Shown here one piece after another: positions 1 to 8,263 of a DNA stretch of 64,000 nucleotides. A program made the position numbers and the translations under genes. The notes under the pieces are model-generated. The model worked only from the letters and a program-made list of their open reading frames with translations, was not told where the DNA came from and made no database searches. Source of the stretch: Acidilobaceae archaeon (GTDB lineage Archaea > Thermoproteota > Thermoprotei_A > Sulfolobales > Acidilobaceae); contig JALVZQ010000005.1 in assembly GCA_027037535.1 (NCBI GenBank), positions 1 through 64,000 on the forward strand. Reading direction: 5' to 3'. The first letter of the stretch is position 1. Each line of letters begins with the position of its first letter.

Positions 1-174
1 CTAGCACTCATAAACAAAATAATAAACGAAGAACCACCACCACCAAGCCACCACAACCCAAACATCCCACAATGGCTAGACGAAATAATAATGAAATGCC
101 TAAAAAAGAAAAAAGAAAAAAGATGGAGGAGTATAGATGTTATACTGGAGAAGTTTTCTGAGCACTCCTACTAG
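1..174 (+). CDS. C-terminal end of a eukaryotic-type (Hanks) Ser/Thr protein kinase, 5' truncated by window edge
   Basis: Frame 1 is open from the first base to a TAG at 172-174 and encodes 57 residues too short for the ORF track. The stretch IPQWLDEIIMKCLKKKKEKRW followed by RSIDVILEKF matches the end of the kinase C-lobe: the helix H / helix I region with the invariant Arg (here in EKRW) that salt-bridges to the APE motif of the catalytic loop. The catalytic part lies outside the window, so activity cannot be judged. A proline run (PPPPS) precedes the helix. A pyrimidine-rich T tract follows the stop. The family call rests on a short conserved segment but the pattern is distinctive. Confidence 0.6.
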   Translation, partial: LALINKIINEEPPPPSHHNPNIPQWLDEIIMKCLKKKKEKRWRSIDVILEKFSEHSY

Positions 175-177
175 TCC

Positions 178-213
178 GTCTTTTTTCTCTGTGCTTATCC
201 TTTTCAATTATTT
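178..213 (+). terminator. T-rich stretch downstream of the kinase gene
   Basis: Immediately after the TAG at 174 the coding strand reads CTTTTTTCTCTG and continues T-rich to about 213, without a strong hairpin. Archaeal RNA polymerase terminates at such T tracts, so this is the probable end of the kinase transcript. Confidence 0.4.
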
Positions 214-828
214 ATAGATTTATTATTTTCTAGAAAAGGCTAATATTACTTCCATTAACCGTGATCATTAACCGAGCCTAGGTAGATCTATACTTGTTAA
301 CCAAGGAGTTAACAATTCACGTCCATACCTTAAAAAATGAGTAGTTCGATTATGGTTTATGGCGCTGGAGACTTATAGTTTGGATATCATTTTTGATACC
401 TCGATGTCAGAGGTGGCTCTCGTTACGCATAGATCGGTGACTTGAAAGGCTAGCCGTGAGGAAGAAGAACACTATAGTGAGCTAGGAGCGTTGCACTAAT
501 TTACCTCGAGCTATGCTCTCCCCTCGATGGCTGTGTTAGTTGTGGGCGGTTGAATAAGATCTCCGTGCTAATAGTCTTCCAGAACGAGGCTGGGTTTCCG
601 AACGTCTTATATAGTCTCGAGACTTACCCGATTATCCTTCCTGATATCCGGTATAGACAATCACCTGTGGAGAATAATCTCAAACTATGGTTTATGTCGG
701 ACACATTGCTTTATAACACGGGTCTCCGGAGCCTTAGGGATCCCCCAAGCAAAGAAACCTTGGTGGATCCACCTCCAGAAATCTCTATATTATTATGAAG
801 TCTGGGGATTTCTGTAAAAGGATCCCGC
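214..828. other. Gene-poor stretch, no feature supported
   Basis: Apart from an 82-residue TTG-start ORF (550-798) that has no ribosome binding site, no recognisable domain and ordinary random composition, nothing coding is supported here. No tRNA-like cloverleaf or T-loop consensus was seen. A GC-richer patch around 400-500 was inspected for C/D box or hairpin structure without a convincing result. Confidence 0.4.
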
Positions 829-841
829 CTCTTATTATAAG
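829..841 (+). promoter_or_regulatory. TATA box for a leaderless small gene
   Basis: The sequence TTATTATAAGG lies about 25 bp upstream of the ATG at 861. That is the usual archaeal TATA to transcription start distance, so transcription would begin at or next to the start codon, giving a leaderless mRNA. Confidence 0.4.
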
Positions 842-860
842 GTCGAAATAAGATGAAGCC

Positions 861-1013
861 ATGGACTTGCCTTGGATTTTTTACCCGGCATATGTTTTGG
901 TAATCGTGTATGGGAGTCTTGGAGTGGTTTTTATGGTTTTCCGGTCGTATTCTTATAGAACGGTCTTAATGGGCGAGAGAGTTCGTGCTCTAAATTTCTT
1001 CATAATTGTATAA
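861..1013 (+). CDS. Small single-pass membrane protein, 50 aa
   Basis: ATG at 861, TAA at 1011-1013, 50 codons, below the cut-off of the ORF track. The product has one hydrophobic segment, roughly residues 5-27 (WIFYPAYVLVIVYGSLGVVF), followed by a basic tail with RSYSYR and GERVR, which by the positive-inside rule would be cytoplasmic. A TATA-like element about 25 bp upstream of the ATG suggests leaderless transcription. The gene lies 55 bp before a larger membrane protein gene on the same strand. No family is recognised. The combination of promoter placement and a clean transmembrane segment supports it, but a chance ORF cannot be excluded. Confidence 0.4.
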   Translation: MDLPWIFYPAYVLVIVYGSLGVVFMVFRSYSYRTVLMGERVRALNFFIIV

Positions 1014-1041
1014 ACATATATGTATGTAGTATTCAGGATAT

Positions 1042-1058
1042 GGTATAAATAGGAGGAG
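1042..1058 (+). promoter_or_regulatory. TATA box and AGGAGGAG motif before the 430-aa membrane protein
   Basis: GGTATAAATA at about 1042-1050 abuts AGGAGGAG (1051-1058), which ends 10 nt before the GTG at 1069. If the TATA box is used, transcription starts near 1070 and the Shine-Dalgarno-like motif would be outside the mRNA. If an upstream promoter is used it acts as a ribosome binding site. Both favour the GTG at 1069. Confidence 0.4.
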
Positions 1059-1068
1059 ACAAAGTAGG

Positions 1069-2361
1069 GTGGCGTTGGTGGAATCTAGGGATAGTACCTC
1101 TAGCACTAGTCTTATGTGTGCTATGCTAGTATTATTACTATTGTTTGCTATTGTATTTATCCCTATAAGTGGAAGATTCCATCTCTACGTTATAGGGGCT
1201 AGATACGATAACAAACAAATAGAAGTAAGCTATTGCGCAACGAAGAATCCGCTCAACCTTTCTAAGATTATGAAAAAGCTTATGGATGAGAAACCTAGAA
1301 CAATATATGAAACAATATTTGAGAAACCGTTGAACGAGACGTTTCCCAAAATATTTGATTATATTATAAGTGAGGCAAGTAACGAGTCTGGCTCTTGCCC
1401 TAATAGGATCCCTAATAGGAAGACTCTTTATAGCCAGTTACCTGAGGATCTTTGGATTGCCAGTATAAGCTATGGAGACCCAAATGGAATATACTTTGGT
1501 TTGTCCCCACAATCACCTAGTAACAGGACAATTAGCTCGAGTGAGAAACCGGGATTGCTTATAACCTCTACAGATATCACACCACTACTCTCTTTAGATA
1601 TTTTTGTGTTTATAATATTGCTACTTTCCAATGAAACTAGTCCTGGTCGCTTCGAGAAGGAACCCAATCATTATACCTATAAACGCCTGCTAGCGCTTTC
1701 ATATACATCAATACTTTTATTATTGAAATTTATACTATTATTATTGTCATATTTTCAAATTACTACATCATTGCTCATTATAACATTAGCTCTAATAGTG
1801 CCAGTTGCAATGCTAATTTTATATTCTGTCTCCATTGTTATAGGCCGGTACGGTTGCAATCTTCATCAGAGACTTAAGGCGAAAAGTGGGAAAACGCGTT
1901 GGTTCGTGAAGCTGGTTGAGATATTATTCCCGCCAAACTTCTGCATCAATATAGTAGGCGACGACTATAAACCACAACCAGATAGATATACTAAATTAAT
2001 CGATAGAAGTACTAAACTAGTCGCAGGAGGAATATTGATAATTTTCACCATTTCAATAATGTATTACGCATTACCCTCAATTCTCGACAATATCTTCACG
2101 AATCAAGCAGGAACAGCTTCATCCCAAGGTCTTAGCGGGATTGTTGCTCTTACAATAGCAGTAATTTATACTGTGCCCTTTACACTGCTGAACATGACTA
2201 GTTCTGAAGCAATAAGAGCAGCTTACGATGCTCTACTCTTGATTGCACTAATGATCTCCATGTTAGAGATTATTACATTTTTAGCTATATTCAAATTAAT
2301 TTTCATGATAACCGCTCCATTTGTTGCAATCAGCTTTCTGTTATGCTACCAAAGAGTATAA
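1069..2361 (+). CDS. Polytopic membrane protein of unknown function with an extracytoplasmic domain, 430 aa
   Basis: I do not recognise a family. The GTG start is supported by an AGGAGGAG motif and a TATA box just upstream. A first hydrophobic segment lies at about residues 15-35. It is followed by a soluble region of roughly 130 residues containing NxS/NxT sequons, probably outside the cell. The C-terminal two thirds hold several strongly hydrophobic segments (about 165-190, 210-260, 315-340, 360-380, 390-428) rich in Leu and Ile, with a basic loop (HQRLKAKSGKTRW) that is probably cytoplasmic. There is no ATPase, transporter signature or catalytic motif I can name. It may be cotranscribed with the small membrane protein just upstream. 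Confidence 0.7.
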   Translation: MALVESRDSTSSTSLMCAMLVLLLLFAIVFIPISGRFHLYVIGARYDNKQIEVSYCATKNPLNLSKIMKKLMDEKPRTIYETIFEKPLNETFPKIFDYIISEASNESGSCPNRIPNRKTLYSQLPEDLWIASISYGDPNGIYFGLSPQSPSNRTISSSEKPGLLITSTDITPLLSLDIFVFIILLLSNETSPGRFEKEPNHYTYKRLLALSYTSILLLLKFILLLLSYFQITTSLLIITLALIVPVAMLILYSVSIVIGRYGCNLHQRLKAKSGKTRWFVKLVEILFPPNFCINIVGDDYKPQPDRYTKLIDRSTKLVAGGILIIFTISIMYYALPSILDNIFTNQAGTASSQGLSGIVALTIAVIYTVPFTLLNMTSSEAIRAAYDALLLIALMISMLEIITFLAIFKLIFMITAPFVAISFLLCYQRV

Positions 2362-2761
2362 CTATTAGGATATCTACGGCAGTTCTATAATGTAACTTTT
2401 GATAGGAGCCATGCAGGCCTGCTTTACTATCTCCTATCATTGTATAAGAGACAAATAGTCGAGACTCATATGATTGTTAAATGAATAATATGGGGAAGAG
2501 TACTGTTAGTCTTGTCATGATTGTTCTCAATTTCTTCCTCTGAGGCAGGAGCGTCATTTTAACGATATTGTCTTGGTTTGCTGGAGGCGTATTGGGATAA
2601 AGTGTTTTTAGATACATGTTGAACTGTTTCTAATGGGATTACAAGTTCATTGGTAATAGAATGTTCATTGGATTATGGGCTTGTAGGTCCTGGGTTTATG
2701 GTTTTTTAGGGAGCTGGATATTGTTGAGTATTTTTAGGGGTGGGCGTGATTGATATTGGTT
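2362..2761. other. Convergent intergenic region, nothing recognised
   Basis: This gap separates two converging genes. It is AT-rich with several T runs that could terminate either transcript. No ORF with a domain, no RNA structure and no repeat was seen. Confidence 0.4.
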
Positions 2762-3898
2762 TTATTTGTTTTGATTATTTGTTTTATTTAATATATTTAT
2801 TAATTGTAGAAGACTTCCTCCGCTTTCTATGGTGCGGATGAGGTTTTTATATATTAGTCTTTCAATGTATTTTTCGGATTTTTCTATTCTCTTCTTGTAG
2901 TATTGTCTTAGGAATTCTAGTAGTAGTTTTTCTTCGCAGTCCGTGTCATCGCATTCTATTTTCATGTATATATCGTCTTTTACTGGAATTAAGTCGGCTA
3001 TTATTATTGATTCGTTCTTTTTTAGTAATAGAATAATCCTCTTCGTGTCTCGGCAAGAACAGTCAATTCTCTTTAAATTATTATAGCCTATGGAATAAAT
3101 AGAATCGATTATTTCTTCTTCTGATAAGGTTTCTAGGAATGGATCGAGTGATTTTATCGAGACATATTCTTTTTCTATATCTTCTGGGTTTATACCTAGT
3201 TTCTCTACTATATTTTTCTTTGATTTTATAATAATTTTTTCTAGGTTTGCTTTTAATTTCTCTATGTTAAGTACTATGTCTTCTCCGTTCACTGTGAACT
3301 TAGAGGTATCAGGAACCACTATCGACAGGCCAACACCATCCCTACATTCGCAACTACTCGAAGTTCCAGCCATATAGTATTCATCGTCGGCATCACTCTC
3401 CAGTGAATCTAATAAAGCCTTCGCCATTTCTTCTTCATCGATTACTATGTTATCTTTAAACCAGCAATAGGATATCTCCAGATTCAAATCTTCTCCGTCG
3501 AGAGGCGAGAGAGCTACTACGGCAACCAGCTCATTATATAGAGGGAGCTGGCATGTAATGCCGGCGAGTTTATCGAGGAAAATATCTAAAATATCTCCTT
3601 CCAACATTATAGCGATAGATGCCTCTTCACCTTCTATGGTAAAAAACACATTATATCTTCTTGTAACATCCTTAATCCGTTCAATTATATCAAGCTCGTT
3701 TCCTCGGATTTCGTCAAGATACCCACTAACACTAGAATAATAGTTCTTCTCGCCTTCATCATTATATTTACATTCTAGTGTCATTACTACTGGATCTAGA
3801 CCGATCTTATATAGTTCTTGTAGCATATCTAGAATATCTGAATTAAAGTGTTCACGTAGGAACTCTGAAAAATTAATTTTCTCGGCCAATAATATCAC
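2762..3898 (-). CDS. Acidic soluble protein of unknown function, 378 aa
   Basis: No family is recognised. The predicted product is hydrophilic, without a signal peptide or membrane segment, rich in Glu/Asp, Lys and Ile. Three cysteine-containing spots stand out: SSSCECRDG near the middle, CSCRDTKR and CDDTDCEEK toward the C-terminus. They could bind metal or form disulfides, but spacing does not match a known zinc motif. Residues after about 230 look alternately helical and strand-like, ending in a long helix. The gene is monocistronic by spacing, transcribed toward the 1069 gene. The protein could belong to an uncharacterised, lineage-restricted crenarchaeal family. Confidence 0.65.
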   Translation of the reverse strand: MILLAEKINFSEFLREHFNSDILDMLQELYKIGLDPVVMTLECKYNDEGEKNYYSSVSGYLDEIRGNELDIIERIKDVTRRYNVFFTIEGEEASIAIMLEGDILDIFLDKLAGITCQLPLYNELVAVVALSPLDGEDLNLEISYCWFKDNIVIDEEEMAKALLDSLESDADDEYYMAGTSSSCECRDGVGLSIVVPDTSKFTVNGEDIVLNIEKLKANLEKIIIKSKKNIVEKLGINPEDIEKEYVSIKSLDPFLETLSEEEIIDSIYSIGYNNLKRIDCSCRDTKRIILLLKKNESIIIADLIPVKDDIYMKIECDDTDCEEKLLLEFLRQYYKKRIEKSEKYIERLIYKNLIRTIESGGSLLQLINILNKTNNQNK

Positions 3899-4121
3899 TC
3901 TCTATTGATAAATTACACTTGCTTTATTAAAATTTTTGGCTAAAATCATGTATGAATATGAGAGCATGGGGATTTGATTTTACCATATTTGTACGAGCGT
4001 AATTAGTGCTCCATCTTATCTAGTATAATTGTTTTCTTGGTTATGCCTTGTGCCTTTATGAGACTTGTTTTTAGTGTTTTAGTCTTTATAGTTAGGCTTA
4101 TCGTTTTCTAGCTGTTTTATC

Positions 4122-4544
4122 TTAATTGTTTTCTTCTATTATTTTTAATATTTTCTTTGTAAGTGATTCAAACTTATTTAGTTCCCTTAGTAGATTCTCT
4201 AGGTTTTCAGATTTTTCGTTTGCCAGTTCTTGCTCTAAGAGTGTTCTTAGAGGTACTAAGTATTCATTTAATATTCTCCTCGGAAAAAGTAGTAGCTGGT
4301 TCAGAGCGCTTTTAGCCTTATAGAGTTTCTTTTTTCCGAGTTTAACATGATATACTAGTCCGTCATGCTCGAGTAGTCTTAGTGCAGTTGAGGCAGTAGA
4401 TTTTCCTATGCCTGCTGCCGCTGAGAGATCTGTAATAGACATTTCTTGCCCGGTATATAGCAGTATGGCGTATACTCTTGCCGCAGCTGGAGGATAGCCG
4501 AAATGCTCGAGTATTTTCGCAATATAGAACACCGGAGACTCCAC
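4122..4544 (-). CDS. Winged helix-turn-helix transcriptional regulator (MarR/TrmB-like), 140 aa
   Basis: Residues about 12-65 form a winged-helix DNA-binding domain: GYPPAAARVYAILLYTG, then the recognition segment DLSAAAGIGKSTASTALRLLEHDGLV and a basic wing (KLGKKKLYKA). The remaining ~70 residues are predicted helical with a heptad-like pattern and probably dimerise, as in GbsR/MarR-like archaeal regulators. No ligand-binding domain is present, so the signal is unknown. The gene is divergent from two small related proteins at 4705 and 4934 and shares a 160-bp intergenic region with them, so autoregulation and control of that pair are plausible. Family call is confident, target is inference. 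Confidence 0.8.
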   Translation of the reverse strand: MESPVFYIAKILEHFGYPPAAARVYAILLYTGQEMSITDLSAAAGIGKSTASTALRLLEHDGLVYHVKLGKKKLYKAKSALNQLLLFPRRILNEYLVPLRTLLEQELANEKSENLENLLRELNKFESLTKKILKIIEENN

Positions 4545-4639
4545 TGTGTTTACACACCCCCGGGTATATTATTGATTCTACCGGTATTAACGGTTATGAT
4601 ACTATTATTTGTATTGTATGTTCGGTTTAAACTGAAAAA

Positions 4640-4700
4640 ACAAAAAACATAAAAATATCCATATGTCCTAGAAATAAAACAGACAAAGAATGAGGCGATA
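4640..4700 (+). promoter_or_regulatory. Promoter and ribosome binding site of the small-protein pair
   Basis: An A-rich TATA-like element (ATAAAAATAT, about 4648-4657) is followed by a leader carrying GAGGCGAT five bases before the ATG at 4705, a close match to the archaeal GAGGTGAT Shine-Dalgarno sequence. A palindromic GTTTAAAC lies just upstream (about 4626-4633) and is a candidate operator for the divergent winged-helix regulator. Confidence 0.35.
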
Positions 4701-4704
4701 AAAG

Positions 4705-4914
4705 ATGGCGAAAATGACTGCGAACATGACTGTAGAGATAGCAGATGAAGTCCTCGGAAAAATAGCTGAGAGCCTGGGCCTAGGCGAGACGAAGGCTCCC
4801 CAGAAACTAGTTATGGAGATTAAAGATATAGGCGGAAAAATAATTATAAAAGCCGAGCCCACAGGCGAGCCGGTAGCCGAAGGAGGAGCAAAGATAGAAG
4901 CAGAGGAAAAGTAA
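4705..4914 (+). CDS. Small protein of unknown function, 69 aa, paralogous-looking to its neighbour
   Basis: Predicted beta-alpha-beta-beta layout: strand MTANMTVEIA, helix DEVLGKIAESLG, strands KLVMEIKD and GKIIIKAEPT, then an acidic Ala/Gly/Glu tail (EGGAKIEAEEK). The same order of elements and the start MAK occur in the next gene, 19 bp downstream, so the two probably arose by duplication and are cotranscribed. The topology faintly resembles the Pcc1 subunit of KEOPS, but key features are lacking and I do not assign it. A good Shine-Dalgarno sequence supports the start. The adjacent divergent regulator gene suggests regulated expression. Confidence 0.65.
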   Translation: MAKMTANMTVEIADEVLGKIAESLGLGETKAPQKLVMEIKDIGGKIIIKAEPTGEPVAEGGAKIEAEEK

Positions 4915-4933
4915 CAAGGCCAAGTGAGCTGAT

Positions 4934-5116
4934 ATGGCTAAGATCCACGTGGAACTGTCTATCGAGTTGGATCCAGGAGAAATAGTAGAGACGATAAAGA
5001 AGTACGGGAGGGCGACAATCTCCGTCTCACAAGAAGATACGGGAACAATAATAGCAAAAATAGAGGAGACAGGTAAAACAGTTGGGAGAGCCAAAACGAT
5101 CTTTTTCCCCAATTAA
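4934..5116 (+). CDS. Small protein of unknown function, 60 aa, second of a paralogous pair
   Basis: Begins MAKIHVELSIELDPGEIV and shows strand-helix-strand-strand architecture like the upstream gene, but with a basic rather than acidic tail (GKTVGRAKTIFF). One protein of the pair is acidic and the other basic at the C-terminus, which would fit a heteromeric complex; this is inference. The leader GTGAGCTGATATGGC is nearly identical to that of the chromatin-type protein at 43447 (GTGAGCTAATATGGC). No catalytic residues or cysteines are present. Confidence 0.65.
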   Translation: MAKIHVELSIELDPGEIVETIKKYGRATISVSQEDTGTIIAKIEETGKTVGRAKTIFFPN

Positions 5117-5225
5117 TCCTAAACCCTTCTTTTGTAAATCTAATATCCTTAAATCACAGAAGATTTTCTTTCCTTATCCTCTGCTCATTTAAAAACAAGC
5201 ACGGTCTCTCTTTAAATAATGAGGG

Positions 5226-5717
5226 GTGATTACGTCGTCGATCGAGTGTAGTCTGAGAATAAAAGATATAATGTCTACGCCTCCTGTCGCGCTTCCTCCT
5301 GGAGAGGAAGTCATTAGGGCAGTAGAACTAATGGCAGAGTACAATATCGGCAGTGTCATCATTATTGATAATCTGAGACCGATAGGTATATTCACAGAGC
5401 GTGACCTTGTTAGGTGTATAGGCCGGGAGGGTAAAATCGCTCTGGAACAAATGCTCGAGAATTGTTCCTCGAGGAATCTGTTTGTATTGAAAGATAATGA
5501 TTGCATAATTGAAGCATTCTATCTATTCAGCAAGTTCAGGGTTAGACATGCCCCGGTTGTAGACGATAATGGTGTCCTAGTTGGAGTCGTGGCATTAAGA
5601 GACATCACCGACCGGCTAGTAGAAGAGCCAGAGCTCCTTTTAGAAATACTTGAAGCCAGTGTCCCTGAGCTCTCCCGAGACGTTATTTATCTCCTCATTA
5701 AAAGTCTCCAAAAATAG
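5226..5717 (+). CDS. CBS-domain pair protein (Bateman module), 163 aa
   Basis: Two tandem CBS motifs are clear: residues about 12-70 (IKDIMSTPPVALPPGEE to PIGIFTERDLVR) and 75-135 (LFVLKDNDCIIEAFYLF to VLVGVVALRDITDRL). CBS pairs bind adenine nucleotides or S-adenosylmethionine and act as ligand sensors. A further ~25-residue helical tail follows. GTG start is preceded by GAGG. The stop is 31 bp before the GTG proposed for the formate dehydrogenase-like gene, so the two are probably cotranscribed and this protein may sense energy state for that enzyme. A second CBS protein in the window (40215) also lies next to a W/Mo oxidoreductase gene. Confidence 0.85.
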   Translation: MITSSIECSLRIKDIMSTPPVALPPGEEVIRAVELMAEYNIGSVIIIDNLRPIGIFTERDLVRCIGREGKIALEQMLENCSSRNLFVLKDNDCIIEAFYLFSKFRVRHAPVVDDNGVLVGVVALRDITDRLVEEPELLLEILEASVPELSRDVIYLLIKSLQK

Positions 5718-5748
5718 TACTGTCAGGGCTGTCTTAGGGTGTATTGGT

Positions 5749-7707
5749 GTGGAAAAGACTGGTCTCTGCATGTATTGTGGCCTAGGATGCCGACTGACAT
5801 ATGTTTTTGAACGTGGACAATTAAGGAAAACAAGACCTCTAAAACAAGACCCAGTCAGCCTTGGCGCTCCATGTATTAAGGGACTAACACTCCACGAAGT
5901 AGTCGGAAAAGGAAGAATAAAGAGGCCTCTTATACGTAAGAGTCCTTGGAGGCCTCCAAGAGAAGCGTCGTGGACAGAGGCATTAGACCTGGTGGCCGAG
6001 TGGCTTAAGGACGCCGATCCATATGAGGTTGCGATAGTCGCTAGCGGCAAAACATCGAATGAGGACGTGTATTCCCTGGTTAAACTCGCTAGGGGAGTAC
6101 TAGGGACGCCGAACATCGATAACTGTTGCGGGAGACTATGCCATGCCCCCACAATACTGGTTCTCAAACATATATACGGAATACCTGCCAGTCCAGGCTA
6201 CCTCGACGACATAAATAAACTGGATCTTCTTATACTGGCAGGAACAAATCCTGCCAGTAATTATCCGGTCATGTTTAATAGGATAATGTGGGCGAGAAAG
6301 CGCCATGGCCTGAAGATTATTACGATAGATCCTGTGAAGAGCGAAACGGCGAGATATAGCGACTATCCTCTTGCCGTGAGGCCAGGCAGCGAGCTAGTAG
6401 TGTTCAATTATTTTGCAAAGGTAATTATAGAGAACAGAGCATATCCGGACCACATAGAACAGATCCCGGGGTTTAGAGAGTACACGGAGGCAATCAGGCA
6501 CTTCGACCTAGAAGTAGCTTCTCAAATAAGCGGAGTAGACAGGTCACTCTTGGCTAAGGCTGCTGAAGCAATAATTTCAGCCAAATCAGTAGGAGTCGCT
6601 AATGGGATGGGACTGACCCAGCACTCCAACAGCGTGGAATCCCTCTATGCCTTCTATAACCTAGCACTCCTACTTGATGCAAAGGTAGTAACCGGAAGAG
6701 GCGAAATAAACGTTCAGGGCGCAGGCGATATGGGAGCATTACCAGACTCCCTCCCCACAGGAGCCATGGAGACATACATGGATCTCTCCAAACTCTGGGA
6801 TCTACCGGTAGAACCTATAAAGGGTCTAACAATAACCGAAGCATTCTTCCACGAGCCAATGAGCATATACATGCTATCGGCGATGAATCCCGCACATAGC
6901 ATGCCGGCCATCGACATAGTAGCTAAAAGACTCGAGAACGCATTCACAATCCAAATGGAGTCATACTATAACGAGACGAGCGAGTATTCGACTGTTATCC
7001 TCCCAACACCCCTACTTATAGAAAGAGACGGAACAATAACTACTGGCGAGAGAAGAGTTAGAAGCATAGGCAGGCCCCTGGAACCGGCTGCGAGCCTGAG
7101 AAGAGAATGGATTATAGCAAAGAAGATAGCTGAGAGACTAGGCTATGGAGACAAGTTCTCCTATGAAACGACTTGGAGCATAACACGTGAGTATACAACA
7201 GTAGTCCCTGCTTACCGCGATGTAAGCCCCATAGCTCTCGAGAAGGGAGAGGATCAGTGGGCGGATAAGACCATAAAACGAAGAAGGTTCCGGCCCCCTG
7301 TATTCCGAGGACTGGACGCGGAAAGAACACGAGGATACCCATGGATACTCACAAGCTTTCGAAGCAGCCATCATTTCCTAAGCAACGAGGCCACCTCAAA
7401 AAGCCAGACCCTCTCCAAGTTCCCCGAAAAACCATTCCTATACATGAATCCCAATGACATAAAGTGCCTAGGGCTGAGAGAAGGAGACAAGATTAGGCTG
7501 TGCACGAGACACGCATGCAAAGAGCTCCCAGTAGCTGCATCAACCAAAGTACCAAGAGGAATGCTAGGCGTCTATTGGCACTTCAAAGAAGTAGAATACA
7601 ACAAGCTAGTGCCAATACAGTTCGAGACCCGTACTATGACTCCCCAATACAAGAACGTCCCTGCAAGACTCGAGATTAATGGAAAAGTATTGTATCCCTG
7701 CAGATAG
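5749..7707 (+). CDS. fdhA: Formate dehydrogenase-like molybdopterin oxidoreductase, catalytic subunit (cysteine type), about 652 aa
   Basis: I choose the GTG at 5749 because the ORF-track start overlaps the CBS gene and the protein family begins close to the first cluster. Residues 7-42 hold a [4Fe-4S] motif (CMYCGLGC and later PCIKG). NIDNCCGRLCHAPT corresponds to the formate dehydrogenase active site; the second Cys of CC (about residue 127) occupies the position of selenocysteine in E. coli FdhF. Bis-MGD binding segments (GTNPASNYPVM, GMGLTQHSNSVESLY, VILPTPLLIERDGTI) and the C-terminal molydopterin dinucleotide-binding domain (LTSFRSSHHFLSNEAT) follow. It is expected to oxidise formate with Mo or W. 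No electron-transfer partner, hydrogenase or membrane anchor is adjacent, so the acceptor is unknown. Confidence 0.85.
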   Translation: MEKTGLCMYCGLGCRLTYVFERGQLRKTRPLKQDPVSLGAPCIKGLTLHEVVGKGRIKRPLIRKSPWRPPREASWTEALDLVAEWLKDADPYEVAIVASGKTSNEDVYSLVKLARGVLGTPNIDNCCGRLCHAPTILVLKHIYGIPASPGYLDDINKLDLLILAGTNPASNYPVMFNRIMWARKRHGLKIITIDPVKSETARYSDYPLAVRPGSELVVFNYFAKVIIENRAYPDHIEQIPGFREYTEAIRHFDLEVASQISGVDRSLLAKAAEAIISAKSVGVANGMGLTQHSNSVESLYAFYNLALLLDAKVVTGRGEINVQGAGDMGALPDSLPTGAMETYMDLSKLWDLPVEPIKGLTITEAFFHEPMSIYMLSAMNPAHSMPAIDIVAKRLENAFTIQMESYYNETSEYSTVILPTPLLIERDGTITTGERRVRSIGRPLEPAASLRREWIIAKKIAERLGYGDKFSYETTWSITREYTTVVPAYRDVSPIALEKGEDQWADKTIKRRRFRPPVFRGLDAERTRGYPWILTSFRSSHHFLSNEATSKSQTLSKFPEKPFLYMNPNDIKCLGLREGDKIRLCTRHACKELPVAASTKVPRGMLGVYWHFKEVEYNKLVPIQFETRTMTPQYKNVPARLEINGKVLYPCR

Positions 7708-8263
7708 AATCATGCCGAGCTCCCCCGCCTAACCAGTAAATGCTAACGGTATAGACAGTATAGCGTGATACCAGGTTCTACAGATATATTTATCCGGGAG
7801 GAAAAGCCATTAACACTTCTTGAAAATATTAATTGTTTTCAGGCTTTGTCTTCCTAACGATTCCCTTACTATAATTTTGGTTTTCTATGGAGTGTTAGCT
7901 AGATCCATATGTGAAACTGGCTGGCTTTCTCGGATGGAATCGTCAACTGTGTACTTACTTCCCGTCACGTCTCCGATGACTAAAACTGTGTATTTTATTA
8001 TTTTTGCTAATAATAATTCTTCACTTATTTTAATGCATGATTCTGTTTGTGGCGATTTCATCCTTCATTTTCCCGAAGATAATTTATTTTACACTAAATA
8101 GGGATCAAGGCAATATAGGATGAAAGCTCTAGCCCTAAACGTATATCCCTTTCCTTTACTGGACTGGGTCCCCTTATCATGGATCTACTTTTATATCCTG
8201 TGCTCAGCTTAGGAGGAGTGTAGTACTCGCTGGTCTTGGCCTTGTAATCCATATAGCGGAGTA
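7708..8263. other. Long gap after fdhA, no gene supported
   Basis: A 93-residue TTG-start ORF (7820-8101) lacks a ribosome binding site and a recognisable fold. A TATA-like CTTTTATATCC near 8190 and a GGAGGAG motif near 8212 precede several short open segments in different frames (LLLYPVLSLGG, then VVLAGLGLVIHIAE), which might be remains of a membrane protein gene continuing into the next ORF. Confidence 0.3.

Noticed and set aside
550-798. 82-aa plus-strand ORF in the first kilobase
   Set aside because: TTG start, no RBS, no recognisable fold, Pro-rich random-looking end.
4705-5116. KEOPS Pcc1 assignment for the two small proteins
   Set aside because: Only topology is similar; sequences are shorter and lack the C-terminal helix pattern.
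5640-6167. 175-aa minus-strand ORF overlapping CBS and fdhA
   Set aside because: Antisense to clearly coding sequence; Ser/Pro-rich composition typical of shadows.
7820-8101. 93-aa plus-strand ORF after fdhA
   Set aside because: TTG start without ribosome binding site, no domain or consistent hydrophobic pattern; treated as chance.
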